Notes: a model not told the origin generated them from the letters alone. Counted from the stretch's first letter, positions 19,549 to 30,759 are shown. The stretch is DNA of 64,000 nucleotides from Symbiodinium natans (GCA_905221605.1 CAJNDS010002591.1:1-64000); one strand, 5' to 3'. A program made the numbers and translations.

Positions 19549-19598
19549 TTAGTGCGCTTCATGATGGCGCCACCAGTCTTCCATGTCCTCGACAGCGG
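19549..19598 (-). CDS. Last exon of an unknown gene, ending DWWRHHEAH
   Basis: After GGGGGCAG two bases complete Ala, then AVEDMEDWWRHHEAH and TAA at 19,549. The entry phase fits the exon at 20.3 kb, giving a C-terminus of about 35 residues rich in Glu, Trp and His. I do not recognise the family. Confidence 0.55.
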
Positions 19599-20306
19599 CT
19601 GCCCCCGGGGAAAAAAGTGGTCGTGATTCATGTTGGACGACCACACTGGGGATCTGAAAGGCAATGTTTAGGTGGATTGCTGTTGATTATGGATATGACT
19701 GTCCCAGCCAAAGTAGAGACTTGGTTCATGGCGTCTTGACAAAAAGACCCCCACCCCACGCACAGGACCCAGCCACACCCACACAGAGATGGCAGAGACG
19801 GAGGACGGAGACAGAGGACAGAGAAGAGACAGAGACAGAGACATAGAAGCAGGGATGCAGAGAGACACAACACCGACTACAATACACACTAACGTGTACA
19901 CGAACACCACACTCTTTGTTTGCACGGAACTTCAGGGTCCGCTCAAGTATGACGGTATGATGGTGTGAGGATTGCGACACTATCTCGCACAACCACGATT
20001 TCTGGCTCTGGATGTCAGGATTGCCAGGGCATGACATTCAGCCAGATACCTTGGAGTGCATTGCAAGAGAATGGTATTAGGATATAGCAAATGGACGAAC
20101 AAGAAATCTTGCTTGCATTTGATTCATTTGGTTTTACTGCTTGTTTGTACACGGCTTGTAAACAACAGTAGGTTGCTTTATTCTTGATGAGTCTTCAGTT
20201 AAGGACCTCAACACCCCTAAACCCTAAACCCTAAACCCTAAAACAAAACCAAAACCCTAAACCCTAAACCCCTTAAAACCTAAACCCACCAAAGCTGCCT
20301 GGCCTC

Positions 20307-20363
20307 CAGGATTCTCCGTCATCAGCGCCTCAATCGTCGCCGCCTCAAGCGGGTTCCAGGTAG
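20307..20363 (-). CDS. Penultimate exon of the unknown gene, TWNPLEAATIEALMTENP
   Basis: After TTGGCCAG the frame reads (two bases) TWNPLEAATIEALMTENP and leaves in phase 1, which fits the last exon at 19,598. A choice of GA or GC donor shifts the join by one residue. High GC3. Confidence 0.55.
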
Positions 20364-20689
20364 CTGGCCAAGGTGGGTTTAGGGTTTAGGGTTTTTTGGG
20401 GTCTGGTTCTTGGGTTTAGGGTTAGGGTTTAGGGTCTAGGGGTATTTTAGGGGGTTAGGGGTTTAGGGGGTTCAGGTGAGGGGTTTAGGATTAGATTTAG
20501 GCGAGGTAAAAAAAACCAAGGGTGTGAGAAGGTTCTTTGGAAGGGACCTGGTTTTAAAACATGAAACGCCTGCACCCTGCCAAAACATCCTTAAAGCCCT
20601 AGACGATCACAAATCTCAGAAATGAGCATTCATTGTGAGGGATTGTGGTGTGGAAGTTTTAGTTAGGCTGTAGGCATTGGCATTATTTT

Positions 20690-21770
20690 CGCTATCTCTC
20701 TATCTCTCTCTCCTCTCTATTGTTCTCTCGTGGGATGAGGGGCTATCTCCTTTCGTAGCTTTCTTATGTAGATCTCTCTTCTCTCTATTTTATCTCTATT
20801 TCTCTGTATCTATCTTCTCTCTCTAGAGACGTGCTGTTCTTGATCTCTCGTCTCTCTTTCTCTATATTCTCTCGCTTCTATGCTATTCGTAGCTTCTCTC
20901 TCGGTATCATAGCTCTCTCTATCTCTCCCTCTCTTTGGTAGATATTGTCTCTCTTCTCGATCTTCTCTCTCTTCTCTCTCTCTATCTATCTTCTCGCGAT
21001 TCTATTCGCTTATCTCTCTTCTCTCTAGTATCTATCTTAATATCTTCTCTCTATTCGCTTATCAGCTATCATCCCTCTCGTTTTGTCTCTCTTCTATCTA
21101 TTCTCAATAGGCTTTCTCTTCTCTTTTCTATCATTATCTCTGCTTTCTCTCCTCTTCTCTCGCTTATCTCGCTTCTCTTTCTTCTATTTCTCGTCTTTGT
21201 CGTTTCTTTTGTCGTTGGGGCATGGAGGGAAACTCCCCAGCGCGACTCTCTCTCTTATTTACTCTACCTCTCTTGGTCTATCTTGTCATCTCTTGTATAC
21301 TTCTCTCTCTGGTCATATCTCCCTTCTCGATTCTCTTCATTCTCTCTCGTCTCTCTCTTCTATCTCTGCTATCTCTTCTCTCTCTTCTCTCTCCTGATTC
21401 TCTGCTCTCTTCTCTGACTCTCCTGAATCTTTTGGTCTATACTTGTCTCTCTTCTCTCTCTTCTCTCTAATTCTCTCTCTTCTCTCTCTTCCTTCTTCTC
21501 TCTCTTCTCTCTCTTTCTCTCTCTCTCTCTCTTCTCTCTATTCTCTCTCTTCTCGCTCCTATACTCTCTCTCCCTACTACTCTTTTGTCTCGCTAGTGCT
21601 GGGTGTTTATCTTCTCTCTTTTCTCTCTCTTCTCTCTCTTCTCTCTCTTCTCTCTCTTCTCTCTCTTCTCTCTCTTCTCTCTCTTCTCTCTCTTCTCTCT
21701 CTTCTCTCTCTTCTCTCTCTTCTCTTCCTTCGCTCTCTATCTCTCTCTCTCTTTCTTTCTTGGGGGCAAG
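20690..21770. repeat. 1.1-kb CT-rich tract with (TTCTCTCTC)n
   Basis: A strand-asymmetric pyrimidine tract: degenerate on the left, regular TTCTCTCTC units at 21,605-21,725. On the coding (minus) strand it is purine-rich, so it is not a polypyrimidine tract there. Long Ser/Leu frames and their Arg/Glu complement are shadows. Two G-rich inserts (21,215-21,240 and 21,755-21,800) share GGGGCA-GG. Confidence 0.9.
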
Positions 21771-22139
21771 GGGGCAAGCCCCCGGGCGTACGCGCCCGCC
21801 CCGGTATTCAGGGCACCTCCAGTTTGGACAGTTCGGGAGAAGGCCACCGGTGTTATTGTCCCCCACTCCCCCATACCCCCATACGACTGATGCCCCACGA
21901 CTGATGCCCCACGACTGACGCCCCGTGATGCCTATATGTCACTCCGGCCGGTGTTCTTCCCCCTCCCCGCTGGGCACTCCGTCACTGACTCGGCTGTTCT
22001 CGGCCCTCCATTCAAACAGGACATACTCACATGCCAATCCTAGCCCCCCATCAGCCCCGGATGGCCCTTCGAGTCAGGACTGGTCTTCGTGTGGGCTCAG
22101 TCCCCCGGACGGCGCTTCCTACTACCCCTATCCTATTTT

Positions 22140-22177
<38 letters not shown>

Positions 22178-22365
22178 CCTCCTCTGTCAGAAAGATAAAA
22201 ATTCACGTTGTCTTTTACCAGATCCGAAGACCTGCAAGACTCATTTCATTCTTTCCGTCGGGGAAAAGTTCTGGACCGATGGGCCTTCTCGTCGAATATG
22301 GCTTCAGCTGGCAAAGCAGCTCCGGCCGCCAATTTGTAAGGTATCCGTACGGGGTCAGGTTCATA

Positions 22366-22500
22366 ACATAGTACTTACTAACCCAACTAGAAGTGTAGTT
22401 ACAACCCACTTATGAGCCCCTTAAGTGCCCTAGTGAGGATATAATTGGGTTATAAGTACAGTTGTAGTTTGGGCTACTGGGTACCATGAACCTCCAAGTA
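22366..22500. mobile_element. Hairpin element, family C
   Basis: CATAGTACTTACTAACCCAA at the left and GGGCTACTGGGTACCATG then AACCTCCAAGTA at the right, with GAGCCCCTTAAGTGCCCTAG in the loop. A well preserved copy next to CCCTAAA sequence. Confidence 0.8.
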
Positions 22501-22501
22501 G

Positions 22502-22872
22502 CCCTAAACCCTAAACCCTAAACCCCAAACCCCAAACCCCAAACCCTAAACCCTAAACCCAAAGCTTTGGCCATGGACGACGGGAATGCAAGTCAGTCCC
22601 CATCTTGGAGCGGAGGCGGAGGCTCGACAGGAGCCGCGCAAGTGGAGTCGCAATAAAAAATCTAGCGGGTGATGCTGAAGAAACTTGGTTGACAGGCTTA
22701 ACTGTGAGGGCTCCGAAGCCCCAAATCCCGAAACCCAAAACCCTAGACACTAAACCACAAACCCCAAACCCCAAACCCCAAACCCTAAACCCCAAACCCC
22801 AAACCCCAAACCCCAAACCCCAAACCCCAAACCCCAAACCCCAAACCCTAAACCCTAAACCCTAAACCCTAC
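22502..22872. repeat. CCCTAAA and CCCCAAA arrays flanking an island
   Basis: CCCTAAA with CCCCAAA at 22,502-22,560 and almost pure CCCCAAA at 22,755-22,850. The island between (22,565-22,735) is open on both strands; the plus frame starting MDDGNASQSPSWSGGGG stops after 28 codons and is not called. Confidence 0.85.
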
Positions 22873-23107
22873 ACTCCCGCCGCGGCCTCTTCAGAGCGTC
22901 CCCTGTGGCGAGCCCCGCCTTTTCCCTGGGCGAGGAAGCTGTTGGAGGGTACTATCTGCTGAAAACCCAGCTGAAAGCTCCTTTAGAGATGCTTAAGGAA
23001 TTTTGAGGAGTGCAAGCCCTGAACCCTAAACCCGAAACCCTAAACCCTAAACTCATAATGGGTTTAGGGTTTAGCGTTTAGGGTTTAGGGCTTAGAACCC
23101 GAAAAAC

Positions 23108-23166
23108 CTTGGGATGTTCCTCCTTATAATCCCGATTAAGGACTGTAAGTATAGAGGGGGACATCC
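23108..23166. mobile_element. Hairpin element, family B (internal deletion)
   Basis: GGGATGTTCCTCCTTATAAT at the left and GTATAGAGGGGGACATCCC at the right. About 60 bp, against about 95 bp for full copies. Confidence 0.75.
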
Positions 23167-23366
23167 CAACCTAATCCCGATCTCCCCAAAACCCTTAGGG
23201 CCTTAGGGCTCAGAGCCCTCGAAGCGCAAGTGGGGACCAAGCGCATGCGTGGAGATCTTTCTGTTTGGGGTCTCTGGCTTAGGGATTGGGGTTTGTTTTT
23301 TAAGGGTTCGCAACCCTGCAAACCTGAAACCAGGAGCCCTACAAACCCTGAATCGTAACCATTTGA

Positions 23367-23460
23367 GATGTTCCCCCTTATACTAACAGTCCTCAATAGG
23401 GATTGTAGCACCCCCTACAAGAATTCCTATTAAGGACTGTTCGTATAAGGGGGAATATTA
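23367..23460. mobile_element. Hairpin element, family B
   Basis: ATGTTCCCCCTTATACTAAC then AGTCCT at the left, AGGACTGT and CGTATAAGGGGGAATAT at the right: long perfect arms around a short loop. No coding capacity, MITE-like. Confidence 0.85.
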
Positions 23461-23464
23461 AGTA

Positions 23465-23590
23465 CGCCCTAAACCCTAAACCCTAAACCCTCAGCCCTAA
23501 GCCCTAAACCCTAAACCCTAAACCCTAAACCCTAAACCCTAAACCCTAAACCCTAAACCCTAAACCCTAAACCCTAAACCCTAACCCTGG
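23465..23590. repeat. CCCTAAA array
   Basis: About 17 units, mostly perfect, placed five bases after a family B element. Confidence 0.95.
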
Positions 23591-23620
23591 AAACCTTGAA
23601 TCGCAACCATTGTTATTGGC

Positions 23621-23670
23621 TGGTCGAGGTTCGAGTGCAAGAGGTCCGCCTCCATGGAAGCCATGATGCC
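23621..23670 (-). CDS. Candidate exon GIMASMEADLLHSNLDQ
   Basis: After CCAAGCAG the frame reads GIMASMEADLLHSNLDQ, helical and acidic, with good codon bias. The donor is not certain. It belongs to the unknown gene that ends at 19,549. Confidence 0.45.
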
Positions 23671-23679
23671 CTGCTTGGA

Positions 23680-23850
23680 GGCTCATGGTACTTACTAGGA
23701 TTTAGGATTTAGGGTTTAGGGTTTAGGGTTTAGGGTTTAGGGTTTAGGGTTTAGGGTTTAGGGTTTAGGGTTTCTGAGTACAGCTATAAGTACAGATATA
23801 ATTGGCTTCAAACAAGTGCCATGATGCCCTGAGGGCGCTACAAGGTTGGA
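23680..23850. mobile_element. Family C element interrupted by a TTTAGGG array
   Basis: The left end (GAGGCTCATGGTACTTACTA) and right end (GTACAGCTATAAGTACAG then ATATAATTGG) are family C; the middle is replaced by about ten TTTAGGG units. Confidence 0.6.
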
Positions 23851-24207
23851 GGCGGGGAGGTCGGGTTACCAACTTTAAGGGCCTCAGGGGTTTAGGGTTT
23901 AGGGTTTAGGGTTTAGGGTTTAGGGTTTACGGTTTAGGGTCTCAGGGCTTAGGGCTTGGGATTGCGGTTCCGAAGTGTCTCGTTCCTCAAGTCCACCAGC
24001 TCAAGGCGTGCCCTTCAGCGGGGCGGGGAACCCAAACTCTTAGGGGCCGCCTTATCTTGGTAGCCCCAGAAGGGAAAATTGTTGGGAGAATTCAGGGCGC
24101 GGTGTAACACTGAGCCGAACAACGACTACAAGGAGTCCGTGGAAATGCTGAGCAATTTGACGCTGAAATCGCAACCCATCAACCACAACCTGCCAAAAAC
24201 ACCCCAA

Positions 24208-24303
24208 CTTAGGATGTTCTCCCTTATACTAACAGTCCTTAATGGGATTCTAAGAGGGGTACCATAATCCCTACTAAGGACTTTTCGTACTAGGGGGAAC
24301 ATC
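24208..24303. mobile_element. Hairpin element, family B
   Basis: GGATGTTCTCCCTTATACTA at the left and TCGTACTAGGGGGAACATC at the right, with GTACCATAATCCCTACTAAG near the loop. Confidence 0.85.
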
Positions 24304-24553
24304 TCAAACCCCAACACACAAAGCACATAAAACCAGAAAATGCCAAAAAGCTGAAGCAGTTCAGGGCGAGCCGACGTCTTGCAAGAGCCCCGAGTTCCTC
24401 CAATGGCCCGAACGCTGAAGCCCTAAAGACGGGCTTTGGAGAATATAGGGGGATATGGTTTAGGGTTTAGGGTTTAGGGTTTCGGGTTTAGGGTTTAGGG
24501 TTTAGGGTTTAGGGTTTAGGGTTTAGAGTTTAGGGGGATGGGGGTTGCTCTGC

Positions 24554-24589
24554 CTCCAGCTCCTGGAGGACTGCCTGATGGGTGGCATC
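24554..24589 (-). CDS. Candidate exon DATHQAVLQELE
   Basis: Bounded by GCCCTCAG and GAG|GCAGAG, the 36-nt block reads DATHQAVLQELE, a clean amphipathic helix. It lies between two TTTAGGG arrays (24,455-24,535 and 24,640-24,755). Confidence 0.5.
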
Positions 24590-24639
24590 CTGAGGGCTTC
24601 CAGAAGAGCCAGGGTGAAAGGATACGATACGAGCCGGTA

Positions 24640-24755
24640 CGGGGTTTAGGGTTTAGGGTTTAGGGTTTAGGGTTTAGGGTTTAGGGTTTAGGGTTTAGGG
24701 TTTAGGGTTTAGGGTTTAGGGCTTAGGGCTTAGGGTTTAGGGTTTAGGGTTTAGG
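24640..24755. repeat. TTTAGGG array
   Basis: About 16 units including three GGGCTTA variants in a row. Confidence 0.95.
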
Positions 24756-24854
24756 GATCCAGCCCTAAACCAGGGAGTGAGTAAACCAGGAAAAGTGAGG
24801 GCTGGGGCTTAGGAGACGGGGGGCCTTAGGCGCCAGCACCCTCTTCACTATTAT

Positions 24855-24960
24855 ATATATATAAGAGCCTTGATAAAAAGAATATGTTTAATATCCTCTT
24901 GGGCTCTATATGAACAGAAATGCAAAAGAAAAAACAGAGGGAAAGGAGTATTTTCCTGTG
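24855..24960. mobile_element. Short element, family E
   Basis: GAGCCTTGATAAAAAGAATA and TTTAATATCCTCTTGGGCT match the copies at 15,302, 49,158 and 59,443. AT-rich with a TATATATA run before it. Confidence 0.65.
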
Positions 24961-25160
24961 CAGGCAACCTGTACCGCAGGGCCTGTGATCAAGAGCACCT
25001 GCTCAGACTGCGAAAGCTACCCCCAAAGTGCGTGACAAGCGGGGGTGAACCCTAAACCCGAAACCCGAAACCCGAAACCCTTAACCCTAAACCCTAAACC
25101 CTAAACCCTAAACTAAACCCGAAACCCGAAACCCCAAACCCTAAACCCATTCCATCAGTC

Positions 25161-25207
25161 CTCCTTCATGTCTTCCGCCACGATGTCGGACACTTCTGAT
25201 GGCATGC
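25161..25207 (-). CDS. Candidate exon MPSEVSDIVAEDMKE
   Basis: After CACGGCAG the frame reads (two bases) MPSEVSDIVAEDMKE and leaves at GAG|GACTGA (a GA donor), or else ends two codons later at TGA. Acidic helix, unknown family. Confidence 0.45.
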
Positions 25208-25419
25208 CTGCCGTGAGAGCCGTCGGCAACCACCAACTTGCGGGAACCCTTAGGAACCACCACGCTACCCCTAAGAGACACTGATCCAGATGTGAAAGAA
25301 GACCCGCGGGTGCGAAGGATCGGGAGGTTCCAAGTTCTCGGGAAGCTTGGGCGCACCCAAACCCTAAACCCTAAACCCTAAACCCTAAACCCTAAACCCT
25401 AAACCCCAACGTTTCCCCC

Positions 25420-25500
25420 TGCAGGAGCATGCCGGGGACCCCTGCTGGCGGTCGTGGCGGCCATCGCAGGGTTGGCTTCGCGAGGGCTAACCTCAGCGCA
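25420..25500 (-). CDS. Candidate exon VSPREANPAMAATTASRGPR
   Basis: The minus frame reads VSPREANPAMAATTASRGPR then HAPAG after a GCTGAG acceptor. A plus frame (MPGTPAGGRGGHRR...) is also open. Low-complexity linker if real. Confidence 0.3.
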
Positions 25501-25804
25501 ATCGGCTTTCGGAGTCGTCGAGGGCTTCTGAGAGGTGCTGAAGCTGATCTCGTAACCTCAAGAAGACCCTGACACTGATACCCTATACCCCTAAACCCCT
25601 AAACCCTATACCCCTAAACCCTAAACCCTATACCCCTAAACCCTAAACCCTAAACCCTAAACCCTGAACCCTAAACCCTAAACCCCCAAAAGGGGTTTTA
25701 AGCTTCCCACCGAGCAGCCCCAAAGTGCCCACCAAGTGCACCCGAGGCCCTCGCACCCTCACAAGTGGGACTCAGGCTCGGGCTGCTACCGCAGGCCTAC
25801 GCTG

Positions 25805-25990
25805 GTTTGGGGTTTAGGGTTTAGGGTTTAGGGTTTAGGGTTTAGGGTTTAGGGTTTAGGGTTTGGGGTTTGGGGTTTGGGGTTTGGGGTTTGGGGTTTG
25901 GGGTTGGGGGTTGGGGGTTGGGGGTTTCGGGTTTGGGGTTGTGGGTTTGGGGTTTGGGGTTTGGGGTTTCGGGTTTGGGGTTTAGGGCTG
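25805..25990. repeat. TTTAGGG array grading into GGGTTTG
   Basis: Starts as TTTAGGG, becomes uniformly GGGTTTG from about 25,865, with GGGGTTG and GGGTTTC subgroups. A second homogenised variant. Confidence 0.9.
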
Positions 25991-26339
25991 TCTGTTCGTA
26001 CAGAATTACGAGCTCTGGAATAAGGCTTTCAAGCCTTTAGCAGCTTTGTGGAGTTCTGGGCGTCCCTAACCCCCTGCCAACGCACAATCAGGAGCCTTAC
26101 GCGCCTGGGTAAGCTGCTCCCAGCCTTAGACCCTTAGTCCTTGCAAGCCCCTATATGTACAAATTTTCACTACAACGGAAGCCCCTTGAAGGAACCCAAA
26201 GATACCCGAAGCACACCCTACAGCCAAAGCCCTGTACATGCTGTTGGCACCTCTCCATCTCCTGCGAGAGGGCAAATTCCTGGCCATGAGAATTCCAGGG
26301 TTCCGGGGGCTCAGGGTTTAGGGTTTAGGGTTTAGGGTT

Positions 26340-27350
26340 CAGGGATTAGGGTTTAGGGTTTAGGCCCTTCTGCATGGTCCATATTCAGTGTTCAGGGCAT
26401 AGAGTTTAGAGACTAGCAGGCGAGCTTGAGCGCTACCCCTCAGTCGGGTCTCGGGTTGAGCGTAACGCTTAAGGTCTCGGGTGGAGTGGCGAGAACCTTC
26501 TTCCCTCGACGTCAAGAGATAACATTTTGACTCAGCCAATTCTTCTCCTCACGCAGCTCTCCTGTGTCCCTCGGATACCGGGTCTGGGCTTCCTACGCTG
26601 GGAGAGAGAATTCCGCAGAGTCCCTGGAGTGCCAACCCGAATCCTGCAGAGTATCCCGGGAGTGAAAGTCTAGTCCAGAGCCTCGGCCTTATGAGGAGGC
26701 TTCATGACCATGAAGGGGGCACGTGGCAACCAGAAAGCACATTGAGAAAGAGCCTCTCATCTCACTCATGTCAGGACCGCAGCCCATCCGACACCGTACA
26801 CCAGGGTTTTAACTACTGCCGGCTATCTTGCTGAAAACCTCAGTAAAGATTTGCGCACAGCGGTTTCAACGTGCGCTACCGTCGCACATCACCCCACAGT
26901 TGTTGCAATCGCATGGAGCGGAGATCTTAAGAGCACACTCCCAAGGTTTCCCTGAAGCAATTCCTGAAGCCCTGGAACTCTAGAACCCTATGCGCGCAGC
27001 GCATACTTGAGGGTTGCGGCTTGACAAGATTTAAGTTCGGGTGTGCAACACTTTTCCTTCCACGCCTGTGTCTGGGTGTTTCCAAGGCTTTCCGCGGCGT
27101 GGTCGTCCTCCTGGCAGCAGTCGGGTGAGCGCGCTGCTGCCAGGGCGCCCCGAACCACCCACCCTAAAGCCAAACAATAAACACTCAACCCTACACCCCA
27201 CGCCCTCTGGCAACGCCCCTAAACTCGAAAAGCCCCTAAACCGTGAATCGGAGGGGGGAGTGGCTCGACCTTGAAGCAGCAACAGATGCAGGGACGTGAG
27301 GGTTTGCGGGCCTGTTTGGTTCTAGCGATTAGGGTTTAGGGTTTAGGGTA
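26340..27350. other. Array-poor stretch, no firm exon
   Basis: About 1 kb of mixed unique sequence with TCGGATACCGGGTCTG (also at 8,370) and several open frames on both strands at 26,990-27,280 that overlap each other. No codon bias favours one, so nothing is called. Confidence 0.35.
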
Positions 27351-27483
27351 ATTGGGGTGGGGGGGGGGGGGGGGTACAAGACCCTAAACCCTAAACCCTA
27401 AACCCTAAACCCTAAACCCTAAACCCTAAACCCTAAACCCTAAACCGAACAAGTTATGACTTCAGAGGGCTCTGTGCAGCAGA

Positions 27484-27545
27484 TCCTTTGTCGCTTCGCG
27501 GAAGGCCTCCTCCTTTGTGCCCTTTGTCCTCGGCATTTGGGGGGC
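27484..27545 (-). CDS. Candidate exon TKGTKEEAFREATKDLLHR
   Basis: The minus frame reads PRTKGTKEEAFREATKDLLH then R, a charged helix with GC-rich third positions. Borders are not fixed; a second frame is open too. It lies between a CCCTAAA array and a TTTAGGG array. Confidence 0.45.
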
Positions 27546-27614
27546 CATCAACCCATAGCCTCAACCATGGAGTCTTGATGGCTCTACTGCCTTCTCCAAT
27601 AACCAAGGGAAAGG

Positions 27615-27778
27615 GTTCAGGGTTCAGGGTTCAGGGTTCAGGGTTCAGGGTTTAGGGTTTAGGGTTTAGGGTTTAGGGTTTAGGGTTTAGGGTTTAGGGT
27701 TTAGGGTTTAGGGTTTAGGGTTTAGGGTTTAGGGTTTAGGGTTTAGGGTTTAGGGGTTAGGGGTTAGGGGTTTAGGGT
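27615..27778. repeat. GGGTTCA then TTTAGGG array
   Basis: Five GGGTTCA units followed by about 18 TTTAGGG units in one uninterrupted tract. Confidence 0.95.
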
Positions 27779-28504
27779 TTTTTTTGAACTTTCATATTAA
27801 ACTTGAATACTCCCACTCAACGAGGCAAACCCAAAAAGGTCGAAGGCCAAGCCTTGGCTTGGTTTTTTTTAAGCTTTCGGAAGGCATCCGCGCGTGGAAG
27901 CTTCAAGGGATCCCAGGCCTGGACTGGCCCGACCGCTGAAAAAAAAGCAGCACCCGCATCAAAGCTCTTAAGCCGAACCCATGAACTGTTCCCTAAACCT
28001 AAACCCTAAACCCTAAACCCTGAACCCTGAACCCTGAACCCTAAACCCTAAACTTCCCTAAACCCTAAAGCCTGGTTTGGGCTTGGAGTGCAAAATTGAA
28101 ACTTCAAAAAAGACAGGAGTGGCGATGCGGGGAGGGTGCTCGCTCTGAGTCACGGCAAGAACGGTTGGAGGCTTCGGGTTTAGGGTATAGGGTTTAGGGT
28201 TTAGGGTTTAGGGTTTAGGGTTTAGGGTTTAGGGTTTAGGGTTTAGGGATTAGGGTTCATTCTCAACCCTTTCTCAACCCTTCACAGCCCCTTCAACCAC
28301 TCACAGCCGCAGAGCTTGAACAGCCTCACCCAGAATCAGAAGATGCGCACCCTCAGTCTCCGAAGCCCTGCAACAGCCGCCTGAAACCTCAAACCCCAAA
28401 CCCCAAACCCTAAACCCTAAACCCTAAACCCTAAACCCTAAACCCTAAACCCCTAAAGCCCTAAAGCCCTAAAGCCCTAAGAGTCAAGAATGTGAGCCTA
28501 GCTG

Positions 28505-28570
28505 GGTGTCCCGACGGCACGTCTATGGGAGTGACGGGATTCGCCCTGGAAGGCCTTCGTTTGGCTTCTT
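28505..28570 (-). CDS. Candidate exon RANPVTPIDVPSGHPARLT
   Basis: The minus frame reads RRPSRANPVTPIDVPSGHPA then RLT. Pro-rich, plausible linker. Splice points are unclear. A similar Pro-rich frame (PPTVLAVTQSEHPPRIATPV) is open at about 28,115-28,180. Confidence 0.3.
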
Positions 28571-29124
28571 AGGGTTTAGGGTTTAGGGTTTAGGGTTTAG
28601 GGTTTGGGGTTTAGGGTTTAGGGTTTAGGGTTAGGGTTTAGGGTTAGGGTTTAGGGTTTAGGGTTTCGGGTTTCGGGTTTCGGGTTTAGGATCCCGACAT
28701 TCGACATCTCCCCCAAACAAAGCCAAAAATGTAAAACCCTGCCCAACAAAACTGGAAAGCCCTGACCCCCCACAACCCTAAACGCTGGACCCCCGAAACT
28801 CTCGACTCGCAAACCCCGAACCCAACGCCCCCCAACAAAAACCTTGCATGTCCGAGGTTGATCACAAAAAACGTTCCAAAACCACCCAAAACCCTTAGAA
28901 TCCTACGGGGCCGGCGAGACCAACGATAAACCTTAAGACTGAAAACCCCTTCAGCCCGCGAGCCAAAAACCCGAAAACCCTTAAGCTCAAAGACAAAGCC
29001 TAAAATTCACCTAAACCCTGAAACCTGAAACCCTAAACCCTAAACCTAAACCCTAAACCCTAAACCCTAAACCCTAAACCCTAAACCCTAAACCCCCAAA
29101 GGCTAAGCCCCCTCATGACCCATA

Positions 29125-29185
29125 AGGCAGGCCGAAAGTGCTCAAGTTCCGGGGCATCCTCCCTGGCTGCGGCCGCAGGCACCTT
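29125..29185 (-). CDS. Candidate exon VPAAAAREDAPELEHFR
   Basis: After AGAAAG the frame reads VPAAAAREDAPELEHFR then PALWVM. Good codon bias and clean composition. It is flanked on both sides by CCCTAAA arrays (29,020-29,100 and 29,195-29,265). Confidence 0.4.
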
Positions 29186-29300
29186 TCTTGCGACATCCCT
29201 AAACCCTAAACCCTAAACCCTAAACCCTAAACCCTAAACCCTAAACCCTAAACCCTAAACTTCCTTCTAAACCCTAAACCCTAAAACCATTCAGATTATA

Positions 29301-29400
29301 CTACTGTTTGCTTAAGAGCCTCCCCCCCCCCAAAAAAAAAAATAAATGAAATACTTTCTTCTATGTAAGGGCAATATGGGCATGATTAGTTGTTTCTCCC
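29301..29400. mobile_element. Element of family A, one end clear
   Basis: Starts CTACTGTTTGCTTAAGAGCC followed by a C-run and A-run, with GTAAGGGCAATATGGGC inside. I could not see the inverted right end. Confidence 0.55.
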
Positions 29401-29684
29401 TACCCTCGGTGTGGGGTTGTTAGATTTTGAACTCAACTCTTCTCCTCGCCCGGTCTACTCCTAGAGACCCTGGAGTGCCCAACCCCAGACACTCCCTGCA
29501 GTGCCCAACCCCAGAGACCCTGGAGTGCTAAGGTGGGGACGTTCGAAGTGAAAAATAATATATATATATATATATACATGTATATCGGGGGGCACATTCC
29601 CTACGCCTCTGACCTACACCCTCCGCCTGCACGCTTTTTAAAAACCAAAACCCCACAAACCCTCCTACCGTACCCGTACACCCT

Positions 29685-29755
29685 AAACCCTAAACCCTAA
29701 ACCCTAAACCCTAAACCCTAAACCCTAAACCCTAAACCCTAAACCCTAAACAGCC
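29685..29755. repeat. CCCTAAA array
   Basis: About ten perfect units immediately left of a coding island. A (TA)n run lies at 29,558-29,575. Confidence 0.95.
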
Positions 29756-29769
29756 TAAACCCCTTTCTT

Positions 29770-29853
29770 CATCCCTTGAGTCGGCGCCTCCGCCTTCGCC
29801 GCATCTGGGAGCTCACTTCGGGAGGCCTTAGGGAGCTGCTCTGGGGCAGAGTT
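29770..29853 (-). CDS. Candidate exon SAPEQLPKASRSELPDAAKA
   Basis: The minus frame reads SAPEQLPKASRSELPDAAKA then EAPTQGMKKG, open throughout with strong coding composition. It is enclosed by a CCCTAAA array on the left and a TTTAGGG array on the right. Part of the unknown gene; likely a disordered, Ala/Pro/Lys-rich stretch. Confidence 0.5.
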
Positions 29854-30584
29854 TCAGGGGTTTAGGGCTTAGGGTTTAGGGTTTTGGGTTTAGGGTTTAG
29901 GGTTTAGGGTTTAGGGTTTAGGGTTTAGGGTTCATCGCTTAGGGTGTAGGGTTTAGGGTGTAGGGTTTAGGGTTTAGCGTTTAGGGTTTAGGGTTTCAGA
30001 TGCTTCACACGATTTAGGGGCATACAGAGACCCTGAATCTTTTTCCTTTATATAACCTTTTTCTGCCTTATATAGTTTCGAGAAACCTAAGTAGCCCCAA
30101 AATCACGTCTGCTAAACAACCCAAGCCTTTAGTCCCTTGACAGGGGGGGGGTTCTGAAATTAGGGGTGCCTTCTTGCGGCCCTCATTACAAGGGGATCCT
30201 ACTATTTGGGGAGCTATACCAAATGTGTGTCAAAGGTGTATGGGAGGCTGTCAGGCAAATGATGCTTCGCAAGACTGGGACCTCGTAACGCGTTCCGGGC
30301 TGATGCCCGGGAGCGGTTGTTGAACCCTTTCGGCCCCTAGGCACCCTGTACCTTTTCTGGGTACAAGGGTTTAGGGTTTCGGGTTTAGGGTTTAGGTGCC
30401 TTACTCCCACAACTCCTAAACCCTAAACCCTAAACCCTAAACCCTAAACCCTAAACCCTAAGAGGATACCAAAGAAAGCTGTGGGATCTTCAACCGGCCA
30501 GGGAAGCTGTCAGCTCGGAAGGACATTGCATGGATGTTGGCGCAGGGCTCAGGGTTTAGCACTTGGGAGGGCTCCTACGTGGAG

Positions 30585-30730
30585 CTTCATGGTACTTCTT
30601 AACCAGTTATAAGTGTACTTGTAACCTACTTACGAGCCCCTTAAGTGCCCCAGTAAGGCTGTAATGGGGTTATGCGTACAGTTCTAATTGGGCTTTATAA
30701 GCCTAATTAAGTACTATGAACCTCCAAGTA
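30585..30730. mobile_element. Hairpin element, family C
   Basis: AGCTTCATGGTACTTCTTAA at the left and AAGTACTATGAACCTCCAAG at the right, with GAGCCCCTTAAGTGCCCCAG inside. One of the best preserved copies. Confidence 0.85.
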
Positions 30731-30759
30731 CCACCCTGGTCTCATAGGGTTTACGGTGC

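Noticed and set aside
20935-21904. Long Ser/Leu and Arg/Glu frames
   Set aside because: Products of the CT microsatellite; no unique protein sequence.
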